From NCBI GenBank assembly GCA_029879605.1, contig JAOUQA010000084.1, positions 1-7,624 of the forward strand: 7,624 nt of DNA, given 5' to 3'. The notes beneath the pieces were generated by a model. That model saw only the letters and a program-made list of their open reading frames with translations, did not search any database and was not told where the DNA came from. Shown here piece after piece: positions 6,578 to 7,624 of this stretch. This stretch comes from Gammaproteobacteria bacterium. GTDB taxonomy: Bacteria > Pseudomonadota > Gammaproteobacteria > SZUA-229. Within the stretch, counting starts at the first letter, position 1, and every line of letters begins with the position of its first letter. The position numbers were made by a program, and so were the translations under genes.

Positions 6578-6604
6578 AAACTTAATTAGTGAGAAGTTAA
6601 GTTT
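6578..6604 (+). terminator. Possible weak hairpin terminator
   Basis: AAACTTAA (6578-6585) and TTAAGTTT (6597-6604) form an 8-base-pair AT-rich stem with an 11-base loop, starting 8 bases after the kinase stop codon. The stem is AT-rich and no long T-run follows, so it is a poor intrinsic terminator. It may instead stabilise the RNA end or be incidental. Confidence 0.3.
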
Positions 6605-6716
6605 ATGCTATGAATTATTATATAATTTTATGCATTGATGTATTTTAATACTATATGTCAGTCAAATGTCGCAAGATAACTAGTATTTATATAGAATAGT
6701 AAAAAATAACAGGGAC

Positions 6717-6747
6717 CTGTCAGTAAATAGAATTTCTATTCTGTCAG
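6717..6747 (+). promoter_or_regulatory. Palindrome between CTGTCAG repeats before the membrane kinase
   Basis: AATAGAA (6726-6732) and TTCTATT (6734-6740) form a perfect inverted repeat around one T. Identical CTGTCAG heptamers flank it at 6717-6723 and 6741-6747, and a further TGTCAG lies at 6656-6661. The core TAAATAGAATTTCTATT matches the leader of the preceding kinase gene (4590-4608) apart from one substitution and a two-base insertion. The palindrome ends 36 bases before the start codon. It is a candidate operator shared by the two kinase genes. Confidence 0.5.
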
Positions 6748-6776
6748 AAGCAAATCGCAACTCAGGAATAATTTCT

Positions 6777-7624
6777 ATGGCACTATCAGCGGGACATATC
6801 CAGGCATTTCTTGCCTTTATCGCGTTATTCTTTTTCATATTATGGATGAGAGCGTATATAAGACTAAGATCACATGATTTATCTGGCGCTGATAAACAAC
6901 GATCTATAGAGAAAGATTTAACAAGTTCAAGGCGTGAGTTAAAAGGTATTCTGGATAATTTACAGGATACTTATTATCGAACTGATGTAGACGGTGTGCT
7001 GCTTTTTGTTTCTTCTTCTGTCGAACCATTATTGGATTATAAGCCCGATGAGCTAATTGGTAGAAAAATCACTGATTTTTATACTGACCCTGATCAGCGG
7101 TCTGTTTTCTTAAAGGCTATGGCAGATAATGGTGGGCATGTTGAACAATATCCAATTACTTTAAAGCATAAAAATGGCTCTACTGTCTGGATGTCTACAA
7201 ATGCTCATTTTTTGATAAATAGTCAGGGCGATATTACTGGAGTTGAAGGTACCGGCCAGGATTTTACAGCAAGGAGGCTTGCGGAACTGAATCTTATTAA
7301 GGCAAAAGAGCAGGCGGAACAGGCGAACCAGGCAAAAAGTCTTTTTCTGGCAAATATGAGTCATGAAATCAGAACCCCCATGAATGGTGTTATAGGGTTT
7401 ACCAGCTTGCTATCTAAAACAGAACTCAGTAAGACACAGTCAGAATATGTCGACATTATTGAGACCTGTGTTAAAGACTTACTTGTTATTGTAAACGATA
7501 TACTTGATTTTTCTCGTATTGAATCTGGCAAAATGAAATTACAGGGGGAAGTTGTTAAGTTAAGAGAATGCATGGTTTCTGTAGTACATTTATTTGCTGC
7601 CGCAGCTAAAATGAAGTCATTAAA
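6777..7624 (+). CDS. Membrane-anchored PAS sensor histidine kinase, probably hybrid (3' truncated)
   Basis: An open frame runs from ATG 6777 off the window end, giving 282 complete codons. The start is backed by AGGA at 6764-6767, 9 bases upstream. One membrane span (about residues 8-26) is followed by arginines (R25, R29, R31), which suggests the rest is cytoplasmic. A short coiled linker leads to a PAS domain (about 53-165), with DELIGRKITDFY and a PAC-type segment KHKNGSTVWMS. A helical linker (KAKEQAEQANQAKSLFLANM) then leads to the HisKA domain with H196 in MSHEIRTPMNGVIGF. The AKSLFLANMSHEIRTPMNG style is typical of large hybrid kinases of the BarA/ArcB type, so ATPase, receiver and perhaps Hpt domains should follow outside the window; that is inference. 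It lies 207 bases after the PAS-PAS kinase on the same strand and shares its leader element. Confidence 0.92.
   Translation, partial: MALSAGHIQAFLAFIALFFFILWMRAYIRLRSHDLSGADKQRSIEKDLTSSRRELKGILDNLQDTYYRTDVDGVLLFVSSSVEPLLDYKPDELIGRKITDFYTDPDQRSVFLKAMADNGGHVEQYPITLKHKNGSTVWMSTNAHFLINSQGDITGVEGTGQDFTARRLAELNLIKAKEQAEQANQAKSLFLANMSHEIRTPMNGVIGFTSLLSKTELSKTQSEYVDIIETCVKDLLVIVNDILDFSRIESGKMKLQGEVVKLRECMVSVVHLFAAAAKMKSL

Noticed and set aside
7161..7573. Two minus-strand open frames near the right edge (and others at 2286-2468, 6049-6291 and 6377-6559)
   Set aside because: All lie antisense to kinase coding sequence with recognisable HisKA, PAS, HATPase or receiver motifs in the sense frame.
1..7624. 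CRISPR array, tRNA, rRNA, toxin-antitoxin or phage-defence system
   Set aside because: No regularly spaced repeats, no RNA gene signatures, and no nuclease, toxin or defence domains were seen in any credible ORF.

Overview
The window reads as chromosomal DNA from an AT-rich Gram-negative bacterium, most likely a gammaproteobacterium. The support is an outer-membrane phospholipase A (OMPLA/PldA-type) gene, a lipobox lipoprotein, a periplasmic-type SIMPL protein tail, Shine-Dalgarno starts and the standard code. I cannot name a genus. AT-richness is judged by eye. Gaps between genes are long and hold several small palindromes.

Layout: (1) positions 3-161 are the C-terminal end of a SIMPL/DUF541-like protein. 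(2) 304-663 is a small lipoprotein of unknown function, convergent with the next gene. (3) On the minus strand, a soluble GAF-domain histidine kinase (3232 to 1970) is followed after about 113 bases by an OMPLA-like outer-membrane phospholipase (1856 to 711). That protein has an extra N-terminal module and a non-canonical active site. (4) Divergent from the kinase, 3346-3954 encodes a multi-pass DUF4234-like membrane protein. (5) 3955-4640 is a 686-base stretch with no convincing gene but several repeats, palindromes and a strong ribosome-binding site in front of a five-codon ORF. (6) 4641-6569 is a soluble PAS-PAS-histidine kinase-receiver protein starting at GTG. (7) 6777 to the window end is the start of a membrane-anchored PAS-histidine kinase, probably a BarA-like hybrid kinase, cut off by the window edge.

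The dominant theme is signalling. There are three different histidine kinases within about 5.7 kb, but no DNA-binding response regulator or other output protein in view. The two plus-strand kinases share a short leader element (TAAAT[G/A]GAATTT[AT]CTATT flanked by GTCA) ending 32-37 bases before each start codon. This suggests shared control and is the least expected signal found. No mobile element, CRISPR array, tRNA, rRNA or obvious defence system is visible.
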